Assembly (NCBI GenBank): GCA_036405135.1
Contig: DASWYF010000036.1
Location: 62,001 to 126,000 of the forward strand
Source: Verrucomicrobiia bacterium
Lineage (GTDB): Bacteria > Verrucomicrobiota > Verrucomicrobiia > Limisphaerales > JAEYXS01
Direction: 5' to 3'
Length of the DNA stretch: 64,000 bases
Under the pieces are notes generated by a model. The model was not told where the DNA came from. It was given only the letters and a program-made list of their open reading frames with translations, and did not search any database. How positions within the stretch are numbered: the first letter of the stretch is position 1; every line of letters starts with the position of its first letter. Below, piece after piece: positions 1 to 8,929 of the stretch. The position numbers were made by a program, and so were the translations under genes.

Positions 1-535
1 TCTCGCGACCCATGATGCGCTCTTCCGCGAGCACCTCCGTGTCATGCTCCAACGCCGCTTTCAACGCCGTCGGCCACTGCTCTTTCGTATCCACGAATTG
101 CAAACCCACGCTTGATCCCTGCCGCACCGGCTTGATCACCAGCGGCGGTTGCAAATGCGCAGGCATCAGTTCACCGGCTGATTGGAACACCGCAAAAGCT
201 GCCGTCGGCACGCCCTTCTCCACGCACCGCTTCTTCGTCAGCACCTTGTCAAAAGCCAGCTTGCTCGCTTCCACACCGCAACCCGTGTAAGGCATTCCGA
301 GCTTCTCCAATTCCGCCTGCACCGTGCCGTCCTCACCGTAAGTCCCGTGCAACGCGAGGAACACCACCTGAGTGCCTTCGGCCAATTTCCAGCCCGGTGC
401 TTTCGGGTCCAACTCATCCACTTTGTGCCCCAGACTGCGCAATGCCTGCGCCACCGCCGCGCCTGTGCGCAACGACACTTCACGCTCGGCGGAAGGTCCG
501 CCCAACATCACCGTGATATGCAACTTCCCGCTCAT
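1..535 (-). CDS. ddl: D-alanine--D-alanine ligase, N-terminal part (cut by window edge)
   Basis: Cytoplasmic ATP-grasp ligase that makes D-Ala-D-Ala for the peptidoglycan stem peptide. Only the first 178 codons are present; the gene continues past the left edge. The ATG at 535 is chosen because it gives the family N-terminus directly: VMLGGPSAEREVSL (Gly-rich strand with the conserved Glu), then LALHGTYGEDG, and the start of the ATP-grasp domain with KPVRQGSSVGL. It begins 6 nt after the stop of the murC-murB fusion on the same strand, so it belongs to the dcw operon. Nothing in the visible part looks damaged. The identification is secure; full length and the catalytic C-terminal part cannot be judged. 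Confidence 0.95.
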   Translation of the reverse strand, partial: MSGKLHITVMLGGPSAEREVSLRTGAAVAQALRSLGHKVDELDPKAPGWKLAEGTQVVFLALHGTYGEDGTVQAELEKLGMPYTGCGVEASKLAFDKVLTKKRCVEKGVPTAAFAVFQSAGELMPAHLQPPLVIKPVRQGSSVGLQFVDTKEQWPTALKAALEHDTEVLAEERIMGRE

Positions 536-541
536 TTCAAA

Positions 542-2938
542 TTAATCTTCCCCGATGATCTGCACTTCCGTGCGCATCTCGATACCGCGCGCCTGCCGCA
601 CCTTTTGTTTGATGACTTCGATCAACGCCAACACGTCCTTCGCCGTCGCTGAACCATCGTTCACAATAAAATTTCCATGCTCGGCAGACACCACCGCGCC
701 ACCCACCCGCGTGCCCTTCAAGCCCAGTTCATCCACCAGCTTGCCCGCCGGGATCACCGCCGGATTCTTGAAGATGCAACCCGCACTCGGTTTGGCCGGT
801 TGCGATGCCCAACGCTTCTGGCTGTAGGCCTGCATCCGCCCGTCGATTGCCGTCGGTTCATCCGCTTTCCCGCACAAGACCACGCCAAGAGCGATATTGT
901 CATCGAACAACGCGCAATGCCGGTATTCCACCGGCACCTCGCTTGCCGGACGCTCATGAATGTTGCCCGCGCGATCCATGAACCGCACCGACTCCACCAC
1001 CGCGAACATCTCGGACTGCATTGCTCCCGCATTCATCCGCAAACCGCCGCCGATATTACCCGGAATGCCTTCCATGAATTCCATGCCTGCGATGCCGCGA
1101 CGCTTCGCTTCCTGCGCCACATTCTTCAAGCGTGCACCCGCACCGCACGTCAGACGCAATCCCTCGATCGCAATTCGACTAAAATGTTCATGCGCCAAAG
1201 AAATCACCACGCCCCGGATGCCGCCGTCCCGGATTAACAGATTCGAGCCGCGACCCAGCATGAAATACGGCACCTTGCGCGCCTGGCAAAACCGCACGAT
1301 CTCCGCCAACTCCGCTTCATTGCGCGGCTCGATGAACAAGTCCGCCTTGCCACCCACGCGCAAAGTCGTGCGCTTGGCCAAAGGTTCATCACGACGGCAC
1401 AGCGTTTCCGGTGACAGCTTCGTCACCAATTCATCCAACGCGCTGGACTCAAATCCGCTCATGCCCGTCTTCAATTCTACCGCAAATTCATGCGCCGCCT
1501 TCGTGATGTCTCCCGCACCTAAAAATAGAACCAAGTCACCCGGGCGAAGTACAGCTTTAATCTGCTTTTTCAGGTCACCCAGTGTTGGCGCGAATTCCAC
1601 CACCTGCCCCGTCTGCCGTACAGTATCCGCCAACAACTCGCCGCTCACACCGGGAATCGGCGGCTCGCTCGCCGCGTAAATCTCATTGATCCACAGGCAA
1701 TCCGCCCGCTTGAACGCCGTCGCAAACTTGCCCAGCAGATGTTGCGTGCGCGTGTAGCGATGCGGCTGGAACGCCACCAGCAACCGTCCCTTCGCCAATC
1801 CCTTCAACGCCCGCAATGTCGTCTCAATCTCTTCCGGGTGATGCCCGTAATCATCGAATACCCGCACCGCCTCATCCCGATAAAGCTCCTGCTGCCGCCG
1901 TGCCGCGCCCTTGAACGGAACCAACGCCTTCGCGATGTCTTCCATCGGATGCCCCAGCGTATGCAGCAATGCCGCCGCACCCGCCGCATTGGACACATTC
2001 TTCTCGCCAACGAGCGACAGATTGAACTCGCCCAACCGCTCTTCCCCGCGCCACAGCTCGAAAGCGTTACTGTAAGTCCCAGTCGGCTTGCGTTGCTCGA
2101 TGCGATACGTCGCCAGCGGATTGAATCCGAACGAAACGCTGTTCGGACGTTGAGCGAACATCGACACCAGCCGCGGATCATCCGCGCAATAAGCCACGAA
2201 ACCACGCGTCTGCCCAGCGAACCGGTTGAACTCCTCGCAGATCGCATCCAAGTTCGCGAAGTAATCCAAATGTTCCTCATCCACATTCAGGATGATCGCG
2301 TGCTCCGGATGAAACTCACGCAATGTGCCATCGCTCTCATCCGCCTCGATGACGAAATGCGGAGTGCTTTCCCGATCTTCCACCGCAAACCCACTCCGCG
2401 CACCATTGGCCGAACTCACCGCCAAGCCGTTCAACGAAAACATCGCGTGCCGTCCCAGTTGCGGCACCAAGGCACCGACTGCGTAACTCGGTTGCGCGTT
2501 CAATTGCTTGAGCGCGAAAGACAGCAACGATGCCGTCGTCGTCTTCCCATGCATTCCCGCCACACAAATCCCGCGCTGCTGATGCAACAATGCTGCCAGT
2601 AAAACCGCCCGACGTACAATCGGAATCTCCAAACGCTCCGCAGCGACCAATTCAGGATTATCCAGACGAACAGCCGATGTATAAACCGCCAGCACCGGAC
2701 GATGCTCTTCTACGATCCGTCCGGCGTGTCCCTCGTAGATGCGCGCACCCCGACCACGCAGTTGCCGCACTTCTTCGCCATCCGCCAGATCGGAACCGGA
2801 GACGCCGAAGCCGAGGTCCAGCAGGAGATGCCCGAGCCCGCTCATGCCGCACCCGCCTGCGCCCACGAGATGGACCGTCGCGCCCGCTGGTGCCGCCGCC
2901 AGCAATGCCGCCACTTCACTGGTTGTCAAACGCTTCAC
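542..2938 (-). CDS. murC-murB: MurC-MurB fusion: UDP-MurNAc--L-alanine ligase and UDP-GlcNAc-enolpyruvate reductase
   Basis: One 798-aa reading frame joins two cytoplasmic peptidoglycan precursor enzymes. Residues 1 to about 490 are MurC: nucleotide fold HLVGAGGCGMSG near residue 23, ATP P-loop GMHGKTTT at 128-135, then the central and C-terminal Mur ligase domains. A short linker (about 490-510) leads into a FAD-dependent MurB with GRGSNLLIRDGG, GIPGNIGG, a YRHC loop and PSAGCIFKNP. MurB reduces enolpyruvyl-UDP-GlcNAc to UDP-MurNAc, which MurC then ligates to L-Ala, so the fusion joins consecutive steps. The proton donor usually drawn as Ser in the GS/CxFK motif is Cys721 here. No stop or frameshift separates the halves. 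It lies 46 nt after murG and 6 nt before ddl. Fusions of neighbouring mur genes are known in other bacteria; the identification of both halves is secure. Confidence 0.95.
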   Translation of the reverse strand: MKRLTTSEVAALLAAAPAGATVHLVGAGGCGMSGLGHLLLDLGFGVSGSDLADGEEVRQLRGRGARIYEGHAGRIVEEHRPVLAVYTSAVRLDNPELVAAERLEIPIVRRAVLLAALLHQQRGICVAGMHGKTTTASLLSFALKQLNAQPSYAVGALVPQLGRHAMFSLNGLAVSSANGARSGFAVEDRESTPHFVIEADESDGTLREFHPEHAIILNVDEEHLDYFANLDAICEEFNRFAGQTRGFVAYCADDPRLVSMFAQRPNSVSFGFNPLATYRIEQRKPTGTYSNAFELWRGEERLGEFNLSLVGEKNVSNAAGAAALLHTLGHPMEDIAKALVPFKGAARRQQELYRDEAVRVFDDYGHHPEEIETTLRALKGLAKGRLLVAFQPHRYTRTQHLLGKFATAFKRADCLWINEIYAASEPPIPGVSGELLADTVRQTGQVVEFAPTLGDLKKQIKAVLRPGDLVLFLGAGDITKAAHEFAVELKTGMSGFESSALDELVTKLSPETLCRRDEPLAKRTTLRVGGKADLFIEPRNEAELAEIVRFCQARKVPYFMLGRGSNLLIRDGGIRGVVISLAHEHFSRIAIEGLRLTCGAGARLKNVAQEAKRRGIAGMEFMEGIPGNIGGGLRMNAGAMQSEMFAVVESVRFMDRAGNIHERPASEVPVEYRHCALFDDNIALGVVLCGKADEPTAIDGRMQAYSQKRWASQPAKPSAGCIFKNPAVIPAGKLVDELGLKGTRVGGAVVSAEHGNFIVNDGSATAKDVLALIEVIKQKVRQARGIEMRTEVQIIGED

Positions 2939-2952
2939 GCCTCTGCCTTATC

Positions 2953-2969
2953 ACTGACGCCCCGTCAGT
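2953..2969 (-). promoter_or_regulatory. Short hairpin between murG and murC-murB
   Basis: A perfect 7-bp inverted repeat, ACTGACG and CGTCAGT with a 3-nt loop, sits 15 nt upstream of the murC-murB start in the only noticeable gap of this part of the operon. It has no U-run, so it is not a typical terminator. It could affect mRNA stability or translation of the fusion; this is inference. Confidence 0.3.
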
Positions 2970-2984
2970 ATCCGTCGGTTTAAT

Positions 2985-4160
2985 TCAACGTCCTGCCACT
3001 GCATCCGCTGCTGCCGTCGCCCCAACGCCAGCACCGTTACTGAGCGCGCCACCACGCCTCAGCCGTATCGATTGCAAAATTGTTTCCGCCATGGTCGCCG
3101 CTGCCTGCGGTGTGTGCCATTTGGCCAACGCAAACCCGATCGCTTCACGCGTCGTGCGGTTCCCGATCAGTTCCAGCAACACCAGCTTCAACGCCTCAGG
3201 ATTGCCGTCCTTCTGCTCCATCAACCGCGCCGCATTGCTGTCCACGAACGCCCGCGCATTATGATACTGATGGTTGTCCGCCGCTTGCGGGAACGGCACC
3301 AGCACTGATGGCAACCGCATCGCCGCGATCTCAGCCAGCGAAGAAGCCCCGGCCCGGCTGATCGCCACCGAGGCCGCGCCCATCGCCATCTCCATCTCGC
3401 GGAAGAAAGGATACACCATCGCCTTCACCCTCTGCCCCGCATACGCCGCCTTCACCCGTTCAAAATCTTCCGTGCCCGTCAGGTGCAGGTATTGCAGGTC
3501 TGGCGACATCAGCGCCAAGTTCGGCAACGTCCGCATCACCAACTCATTCACTCCGCGTGCGCCCTGGCTGCCACCCATGATGAGCAGCAACGGTTTCTGC
3601 GAATTGAAACCCAACGCCGTCTTGCAACCCGCCGGGTCCAAAGGCTCGAACTGGTTCCGCACCGGCATCCCCACGCTCGTCACCTTGGGTGATTTCAAGT
3701 GCGCTTCCGTCTGCGGAAACCATGTGAACGATTGGTCTACTTTCGGAGCCAACCACCGATTCGCCCGACCGGGAATCGTGTTTGAATCGTGCAAGAACGT
3801 CTTCGCCTTAAAACCCTTGCCCGCCAGAATCGGAGCCACGCTCGTGAACCCGCCCATCGCCAGCACTGCATGCGGTGTCTGCTTGCGGAACCGCGCCATG
3901 CACAACTGCCGCGATTGCCAGAATTTCCAAAAGAACTGAAAACATTTCCCTCGTTGCAGACCGATGGCCGGGAGCGTGACGATTTCCATCCCTCGCACCG
4001 CTTTCACCGCTTGCTGATCAACGTCCTTCGGCGACACCATCAACGTCACCTGACAACGACGCATCAACAGTTCCTCGGCCACTGCGAGACCGGGAAAGAG
4101 GTGTCCCCCCGTGCCGCCACAGGCGATCACGATGGAGGGCGTTGGTGTTTTGGCGTCCAT
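2985..4160 (-). CDS. murG: MurG, UDP-GlcNAc:lipid I N-acetylglucosaminyltransferase
   Basis: Peripheral membrane GT-B glycosyltransferase (391 aa) that converts lipid I to lipid II on the cytoplasmic face. The N-terminal donor/acceptor loop is IACGGTGGHLFPG; later come GGFTSVAP, LLIMGGSQGARG and the UDP-GlcNAc site SRAGASSLAE with PFPQAADNHQ. The frame is open 100 codons further upstream, but that stretch lies inside ftsW and carries no family similarity. The ATG at 4160 shares one base with the ftsW stop (TGATG), a normal coupling arrangement, and puts the Gly-rich loop near residue 13 as in other MurGs. It has a slightly Ala/Gly-rich C-terminal tail after the last conserved helix. Identification is secure. 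Confidence 0.96.
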   Translation of the reverse strand: MDAKTPTPSIVIACGGTGGHLFPGLAVAEELLMRRCQVTLMVSPKDVDQQAVKAVRGMEIVTLPAIGLQRGKCFQFFWKFWQSRQLCMARFRKQTPHAVLAMGGFTSVAPILAGKGFKAKTFLHDSNTIPGRANRWLAPKVDQSFTWFPQTEAHLKSPKVTSVGMPVRNQFEPLDPAGCKTALGFNSQKPLLLIMGGSQGARGVNELVMRTLPNLALMSPDLQYLHLTGTEDFERVKAAYAGQRVKAMVYPFFREMEMAMGAASVAISRAGASSLAEIAAMRLPSVLVPFPQAADNHQYHNARAFVDSNAARLMEQKDGNPEALKLVLLELIGNRTTREAIGFALAKWHTPQAAATMAETILQSIRLRRGGALSNGAGVGATAAADAVAGR

Positions 4161-5299
4161 CAGGTAGTTTGAGGCGTGCCCAGCGCCTCGTTCGGCAAAT
4201 CGCTCGTACCTTTGATTTCCGCTTCCACCGGCGAAGGAGCTTGTCGCGCGACACTCAACAACAAGCCCACCGCCGTCAGCATCACCAGCAAATTGGAGCC
4301 GCCGTAACTGATGAACGGCAGAGAAATCCCCTTGTTTGGCAAGGCGCTTGTGACCACCCCGATGTTGATGAACGCCTGCAACCCGATCAAAAACGTGATA
4401 CCCGTCGCCAGCAACCGGCCAAACGTATCCTTGGCCTTGCTCGCGATATAAACACCACAAGCCACGATGCCCACAAACCCGATCACCACACCGATCGTAG
4501 CGATTAATCCCAATTCTTCACCGATGATTGAGAGGATGAAATCTGTATGATGCTCTGGTACAAAGCCGAGCTTCTGCCGCCCATTGCCCAAGCCCAATCC
4601 ACTCCAACCACCTGAGCCCAAGGCGATCATCGCCTGCCAGGCCTGATAACCCACGCCCTCTTTGTTCTCTTCCAGGTAGAGCCAACTGAAGACGCGCTTC
4701 ATGCGCATCGGATCATGCCAGATGGAAAATCCGAGAGCGACAATGCCGACCACCACTGGCGGAACAAAGAAACGCATGCGCACACCCGCCACCAGCAACA
4801 GCACACAGGTGATCGCCGAAAGCAAAATGGCCGTGCCGCGATCCGGTTCGATGAAGATCAAACCGATGAGAACTGCAGCAAAAGCACCAGGAATGACCAA
4901 ACCCTGTTTGAACCCCGGCATCTGCCGTTGAAAGCGCTCTCCATACCACGCGAGCATGAAGATGAGCGCGATCTTGGCGAACTCCGAAGGTTGCAGGCGC
5001 GCGACGCCGAGATCAAACCAGCGTCGCGCACCATTGATTTTCAGGCCGATGCCCGGGATGAGCACCAGCACCAGCATCACGGCTGCCAGAGCATAGAACC
5101 ACCACACATACTTCTTCAGCTTTTGATAGTCTTGCGACGCTACAAAGACACACCCGATCAGGCCTGCCACACACCAGATCAATTGCATCACCAGATAGCG
5201 CGCACCTACCTGCACCGTGCTGGAGGAGTACAGCATCACCATCCCCAGCGAGAGCAAGGCGCCCACGCAGAAGATTAATATGGTGATGGCAGTTCTCAT
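4160..5299 (-). CDS. ftsW: FtsW, SEDS-family lipid II polymerase of the divisome
   Basis: Polytopic inner-membrane protein (379 aa, about ten hydrophobic segments) of the SEDS family, the peptidoglycan glycosyltransferase that works with the class B PBP FtsI at the septum. Family signatures are GARRWFDLG followed by LQPSEFAKIA, the large periplasmic loop with HTDFILSIIGEELGL, and NKGISLPFISYGGSNLL near the end. RodA is the main alternative; the location in the dcw cluster between murD and murG favours FtsW. The start ATG at 5299 lies 11 nt after the stop of the LysM gene, with no clear Shine-Dalgarno sequence, and the stop overlaps the murG start. Confidence 0.94.
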   Translation of the reverse strand: MRTAITILIFCVGALLSLGMVMLYSSSTVQVGARYLVMQLIWCVAGLIGCVFVASQDYQKLKKYVWWFYALAAVMLVLVLIPGIGLKINGARRWFDLGVARLQPSEFAKIALIFMLAWYGERFQRQMPGFKQGLVIPGAFAAVLIGLIFIEPDRGTAILLSAITCVLLLVAGVRMRFFVPPVVVGIVALGFSIWHDPMRMKRVFSWLYLEENKEGVGYQAWQAMIALGSGGWSGLGLGNGRQKLGFVPEHHTDFILSIIGEELGLIATIGVVIGFVGIVACGVYIASKAKDTFGRLLATGITFLIGLQAFINIGVVTSALPNKGISLPFISYGGSNLLVMLTAVGLLLSVARQAPSPVEAEIKGTSDLPNEALGTPQTT

Positions 5300-5310
5300 A
5301 GAGTGTGCGA

Positions 5311-6216
5311 TCAGTTCGTGGCGGGAGGCAACGGGGTGATGGGGGATACCACTGGCACCGAGGCCGGAGCGGAGATCACAGGCTCTGGCGAGGGAGACGC
5401 AGCCAACTTGGAGACGACCTTGAGTTTCTGGCCCACATTGATGCGATCGGTCTTCAAACCATTGGAGGATTTGATGGCTTTGGCTGTTGTGCCGTATTTT
5501 TTGGCAATGCCGTAAAGCGTGTCACCTGACTTTACCTCATGTGTCACCGTAGTCGTTGAACCACCATTGGAGGACACCGCGACTGGTGCCGCCCCACCGG
5601 AAACCGTAGCGGGTGCCGGAGTCGAAGCAGAAACTGGCACATTGATTTTTTGGCCGATCTTTAGCTTGGCGGGATCCACGTTCGGATTCGCGTCTATGAT
5701 CTTCTTCGTCGTCGTGTTGTTCTTTTTCGCGATCGTGTAGAAATTGTCACCTTTGGCGATCGTATATTGCTGCAAAGAAGGTGCCGGGTCCAAGGTGGTT
5801 GGCGGCACAGGAGCAATCACATCGGGAGTCATAACGACGCCCGGCGTCGGAGCGCTCGGCGAAACAGCCATTGGCGATGCAGGAGTAGCAGGCGTGGAAA
5901 CAGCCGGCGCTCCCGGTTGAGCGAAAGGATCAACCGCAGGGGCAGGAGTGCTGCCGATCGGAGCATCCGTAGTGTTGGACGGGGCCAAGGCCGCCGGGTC
6001 CGTGTGGAACGGATCCGTAGGAGCAGTGGGTTGATCCGCCGTGATTTCGGGCTTCGGCTCGTCCTTCTTGCAGCCGCCTTGCATCAAGACGCCGACCAAG
6101 AGGACGACATGCACGGCGACGATGCTGAAAACGGCGACACGGACCTTGGACTTGGCCGTGCCAGACTGTTGTTGCAGGGAACCCTGCGGGACTAATGGGT
6201 TTGGGCTTGCTGACAT
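5311..6216 (-). CDS. Membrane-anchored protein with two LysM domains inside the dcw operon
   Basis: A 301-aa protein with a cytoplasmic N-terminus, one hydrophobic segment (about residues 25-46, ending QGGC), a long Pro/Ala/Thr-rich linker, and two LysM modules (about 150-194 and 225-268; cores YTIAKGDNFYTIAKK and HEVKSGDTLYGIAKK). LysM binds N-acetylglucosamine-containing glycans, so it probably sits in the periplasm on peptidoglycan. The Cys after the hydrophobic segment lacks a good lipobox, so a transmembrane anchor is as likely as a lipoprotein. The ATG at 6216 is preferred over a TTG at 6258. It lies between murD and ftsW, an unusual place, which suggests a role in septal wall synthesis or amidase recruitment; no catalytic domain is visible. 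Confidence 0.85.
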   Translation of the reverse strand: MSASPNPLVPQGSLQQQSGTAKSKVRVAVFSIVAVHVVLLVGVLMQGGCKKDEPKPEITADQPTAPTDPFHTDPAALAPSNTTDAPIGSTPAPAVDPFAQPGAPAVSTPATPASPMAVSPSAPTPGVVMTPDVIAPVPPTTLDPAPSLQQYTIAKGDNFYTIAKKNNTTTKKIIDANPNVDPAKLKIGQKINVPVSASTPAPATVSGGAAPVAVSSNGGSTTTVTHEVKSGDTLYGIAKKYGTTAKAIKSSNGLKTDRINVGQKLKVVSKLAASPSPEPVISAPASVPVVSPITPLPPATN

Positions 6217-6329
6217 AAGAGTTGGGCAGTTTTCGTTTTTTGGTGTTCGGGCTGGCAACCGGCGCGTTTTATTTCGATTTTCCTGCGCCAGGTGCCAAAT
6301 TGTTTAAAGTAAAGGTCTATCAGTTCAGT

Positions 6330-7757
6330 TTATTCTTTTTCGCCGCTACCACTAATTGGGCGGCATTCTGTCCCACTACCAGCCATTGTGCGCTCAACAT
6401 GCTCGACCGCTTGTCGAAACACGTCACCCCGGTGCTGATAGTTTTGAAACATGTCAAAGCTCGAGCAGGCCGGTGAAAGCAGAACAATGTCGCCAGAAGC
6501 TGCTTGTTTGGCAGCTTCAACAACCGCTTCTAACAGTGAATTTGTGAGCGTGCAAGGAGTAAACAGGCTCCACGAGGCACGAAGTTTTTCACGCGTCTCG
6601 CCGATCAAAAAAGCGTGCTTTACGCGCTTCGATAATTGAGGTCCGACGGAGTGATACTCGAACCCTTTATCGCGTCCTCCGGCGATCAGGAAAACGTTCT
6701 TATCGCTCGTCTTTCCGCCCGGCATCGTCTGGAGTGCTTTGTCCACCGCGTCGGGGTTTGTCGCCTTGGAATCGTTCACGTAACGCACTCCGTTGATTGC
6801 CGCCACCACCTCACATCGGTGCGGCGCAGGCACATAGCTCTTGAGTGACTTCAGGACCTCTTCCAACGGCAGCCGTAACACCCGGCTCACTGCCAACGTC
6901 GCCATCAGGTTTTCTGCATTGTGCGGTCCCATGAGGCGGCACTCTTCCATGTTCAGCAGCGGTCCGTTCCAGTTAGGCAACCGGCTGATGATCAGGCCAC
7001 GGTCTAGGTAAATATCCGCATTTTCGTCCGCAGCGCTGAAGGTGATGACCTTCGACGGGATCTTCACACCGATCGCCTTCAGCTGCGCCAATGCTTCACT
7101 TTGCACGATGGCCCAATCGAACACCTGCTGGTTCTCGAAAATCTTCGCCTTGGCCCGCGCATAATCTTCCATCCCGGAGTAACGGTCCAAATGATCTGGC
7201 GTGATGTTCATCAACACCGCGATGCTCGGACGGAAATATTGAATGGCCTCCAACTGGAATGAGCTGACTTCCAAGGTCACCAGATCCAGCTCCTTCGTCT
7301 GCTCCACCACTGCCGTCAATGGCGTGCCGATATTGCCCGCTGCTACCGTGCGTTTCTGGCAATGCGTCAAAACGCGCTCGACCAGTTCCGTCGTCGTCGT
7401 CTTACCATTCGTGCCCGTGATGGAAATATTCAGACACTTGGAGTGTTGGTAACCCAACTCCATCTCGCTGATGACGTGCAAACCGCTTTCGCGCACTTGC
7501 TTAACTAAAGGCAACGTCGGCGGCACTCCCGGGCTCAGCACACCCAGATCAAATTGTCCCGTTGGCGCAGTCTGCGCACGCAACTGCACTTCCACGCCGA
7601 TCGCGCGCAACTGGTCCGCCTGTTTCTCCAGGCTCTCCGAGGATGAGCTGTCCACCGCCGTGACCCGCGCGCCCGCCTTCTGCAGGAAATGCGCTGCCGC
7701 CAGCCCGCTCTTGCCCAGGCCGATCACCAAAACTGACTTGTCTGCCAGATCGTTCAT
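6330..7757 (-). CDS. murD: MurD, UDP-MurNAc-L-alanine--D-glutamate ligase
   Basis: Cytoplasmic Mur ligase (475 aa) that adds D-Glu to UDP-MurNAc-L-Ala. The N-terminal Rossmann motif is LVIGLGKSGLAAA, the ATP P-loop is TGTNGKTTTTELV, followed by NITPDHLDRY, the APHRCE turn and the C-terminal AGGRDKG. The frame extends 18 codons upstream into mraY, but the ATG at 7757 gives the usual short N-terminus and lies 5 nt after the mraY stop. A gap of 113 nt follows before the LysM gene. Identification is secure. Confidence 0.95.
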   Translation of the reverse strand: MNDLADKSVLVIGLGKSGLAAAHFLQKAGARVTAVDSSSSESLEKQADQLRAIGVEVQLRAQTAPTGQFDLGVLSPGVPPTLPLVKQVRESGLHVISEMELGYQHSKCLNISITGTNGKTTTTELVERVLTHCQKRTVAAGNIGTPLTAVVEQTKELDLVTLEVSSFQLEAIQYFRPSIAVLMNITPDHLDRYSGMEDYARAKAKIFENQQVFDWAIVQSEALAQLKAIGVKIPSKVITFSAADENADIYLDRGLIISRLPNWNGPLLNMEECRLMGPHNAENLMATLAVSRVLRLPLEEVLKSLKSYVPAPHRCEVVAAINGVRYVNDSKATNPDAVDKALQTMPGGKTSDKNVFLIAGGRDKGFEYHSVGPQLSKRVKHAFLIGETREKLRASWSLFTPCTLTNSLLEAVVEAAKQAASGDIVLLSPACSSFDMFQNYQHRGDVFRQAVEHVERTMAGSGTECRPISGSGEKE

Positions 7758-7762
7758 CTGCT

Positions 7763-8920
7763 TTAACGGATCTTCAATGTGCTCAACGCCACCACGGCGC
7801 AGAGGATGCACAAAATGTAAAAGCGCGTGGTCACCTGCGATTCATACCAGCCCTTGCGCTCGAAGTGATGGTGGATCGGCGCCATCAGAAACACACGCCG
7901 TCCTTCACCAAAACGCTTCTTCGTATACTTGAACCAGCCGCGCTGGATCATCACCGAAGCCGCTTCCACCACGAACACACCGCCCGCGATCACCAGCACA
8001 AACGGCTGATGGATCAGCACCGCGATGATCCCCAGCGCACCACCCAGTGCGAGTGATCCCGTATCGCCCATGAACACCTGCGCCGGATGGCAGTTGAACC
8101 ACAAAAAGCCCAAACCTGCGCCGAACATCGCCGCACAGAACACCGTCAATTCACCCGCGCCCGGCACATACGGCACTTGCAAGTAACCCGCGATCTTGAT
8201 GTTACCTGCGATATACGTCAGCACCACGAACACCACGGAAACGATCGTCGTGCAACCGATGGCCAAACCATCCAGACCATCGGTGAGATTCACTGCATTG
8301 GAGCTGCCAACGATCGTCAGCACAATGAGCACAATACCCACCACCGCCGCCGTCACCGTGAATGGATTCATGATAGGATACTTGTAGAACGGCACCATGA
8401 TCTCAGTGACCAGTCGTTTGGTATCCGGTAGCATGAACAGATACACTGCGATAAAAATGGCCAACCCGAATTGCACCACCAGCTTCACATGCTCCGCCGC
8501 ACCCTTGCTATTTTGTTGGGCAATCTTTGCGTAATCGTCGTAAAACCCAAGCCCCGCCAGCACCACTACGGAGAGAAGCGTCAGCAGGATATGCTCATTC
8601 ATCTGTGCCCAGAGCAGTGCGGAGATGTCTAGCGCCAGCACGATCATGAGGCCGCCCATCGTCGGCGTGCCCTTTTTGCTAAGACGCGATTTCAGGTCAC
8701 CGCCTTCTTCCGCTTTGTCCAAGTAATCCTGACCAAACTTCAACTGCTTCAACCAGCGGATGACTTTCGGCCCCAGCCAAAGGCTGAGCAGCAAAGCCGT
8801 GATCGCCGCACCCGCGCTGCGAAATGTGATGTAACGAAAAACGTTCAGGAACGAAACGTATCCTTCCCAGGATGTTCCGGCGCTCGCTTTAAGAATTTCT
8901 TGTGTCAGGTAATACAGCAT
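7763..8920 (-). CDS. mraY: MraY, phospho-MurNAc-pentapeptide transferase
   Basis: Integral membrane enzyme (385 aa, about ten transmembrane segments) that transfers phospho-MurNAc-pentapeptide to undecaprenyl phosphate, making lipid I. Visible signatures are KKGTPTMGG, the Asp pair in FYDDYAKI, NLTDGLDGLA, FMGDTGSLALGG and the His-rich loop PIHHHFE. The ATG at 8920 has a good Shine-Dalgarno sequence (AAGGG, 5 nt spacing) that overlaps the end of the preceding 61-codon ORF, which suggests coupling. The MurD start follows 5 nt after its stop. Confidence 0.97.
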   Translation of the reverse strand: MLYYLTQEILKASAGTSWEGYVSFLNVFRYITFRSAGAAITALLLSLWLGPKVIRWLKQLKFGQDYLDKAEEGGDLKSRLSKKGTPTMGGLMIVLALDISALLWAQMNEHILLTLLSVVVLAGLGFYDDYAKIAQQNSKGAAEHVKLVVQFGLAIFIAVYLFMLPDTKRLVTEIMVPFYKYPIMNPFTVTAAVVGIVLIVLTIVGSSNAVNLTDGLDGLAIGCTTIVSVVFVVLTYIAGNIKIAGYLQVPYVPGAGELTVFCAAMFGAGLGFLWFNCHPAQVFMGDTGSLALGGALGIIAVLIHQPFVLVIAGGVFVVEAASVMIQRGWFKYTKKRFGEGRRVFLMAPIHHHFERKGWYESQVTTRFYILCILCAVVALSTLKIR

Positions 8921-8929
8921 CCAAACCCT

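Noticed and set aside
1739-2602. A 287-codon plus-strand frame opposite murC
   Set aside because: Antisense to the conserved MurC core; no motif.
4161-4460. N-terminal extension of murG by 100 codons
   Set aside because: This stretch overlaps ftsW coding sequence in another frame and shows no MurG similarity; the ATG at 4160 gives the family N-terminus.
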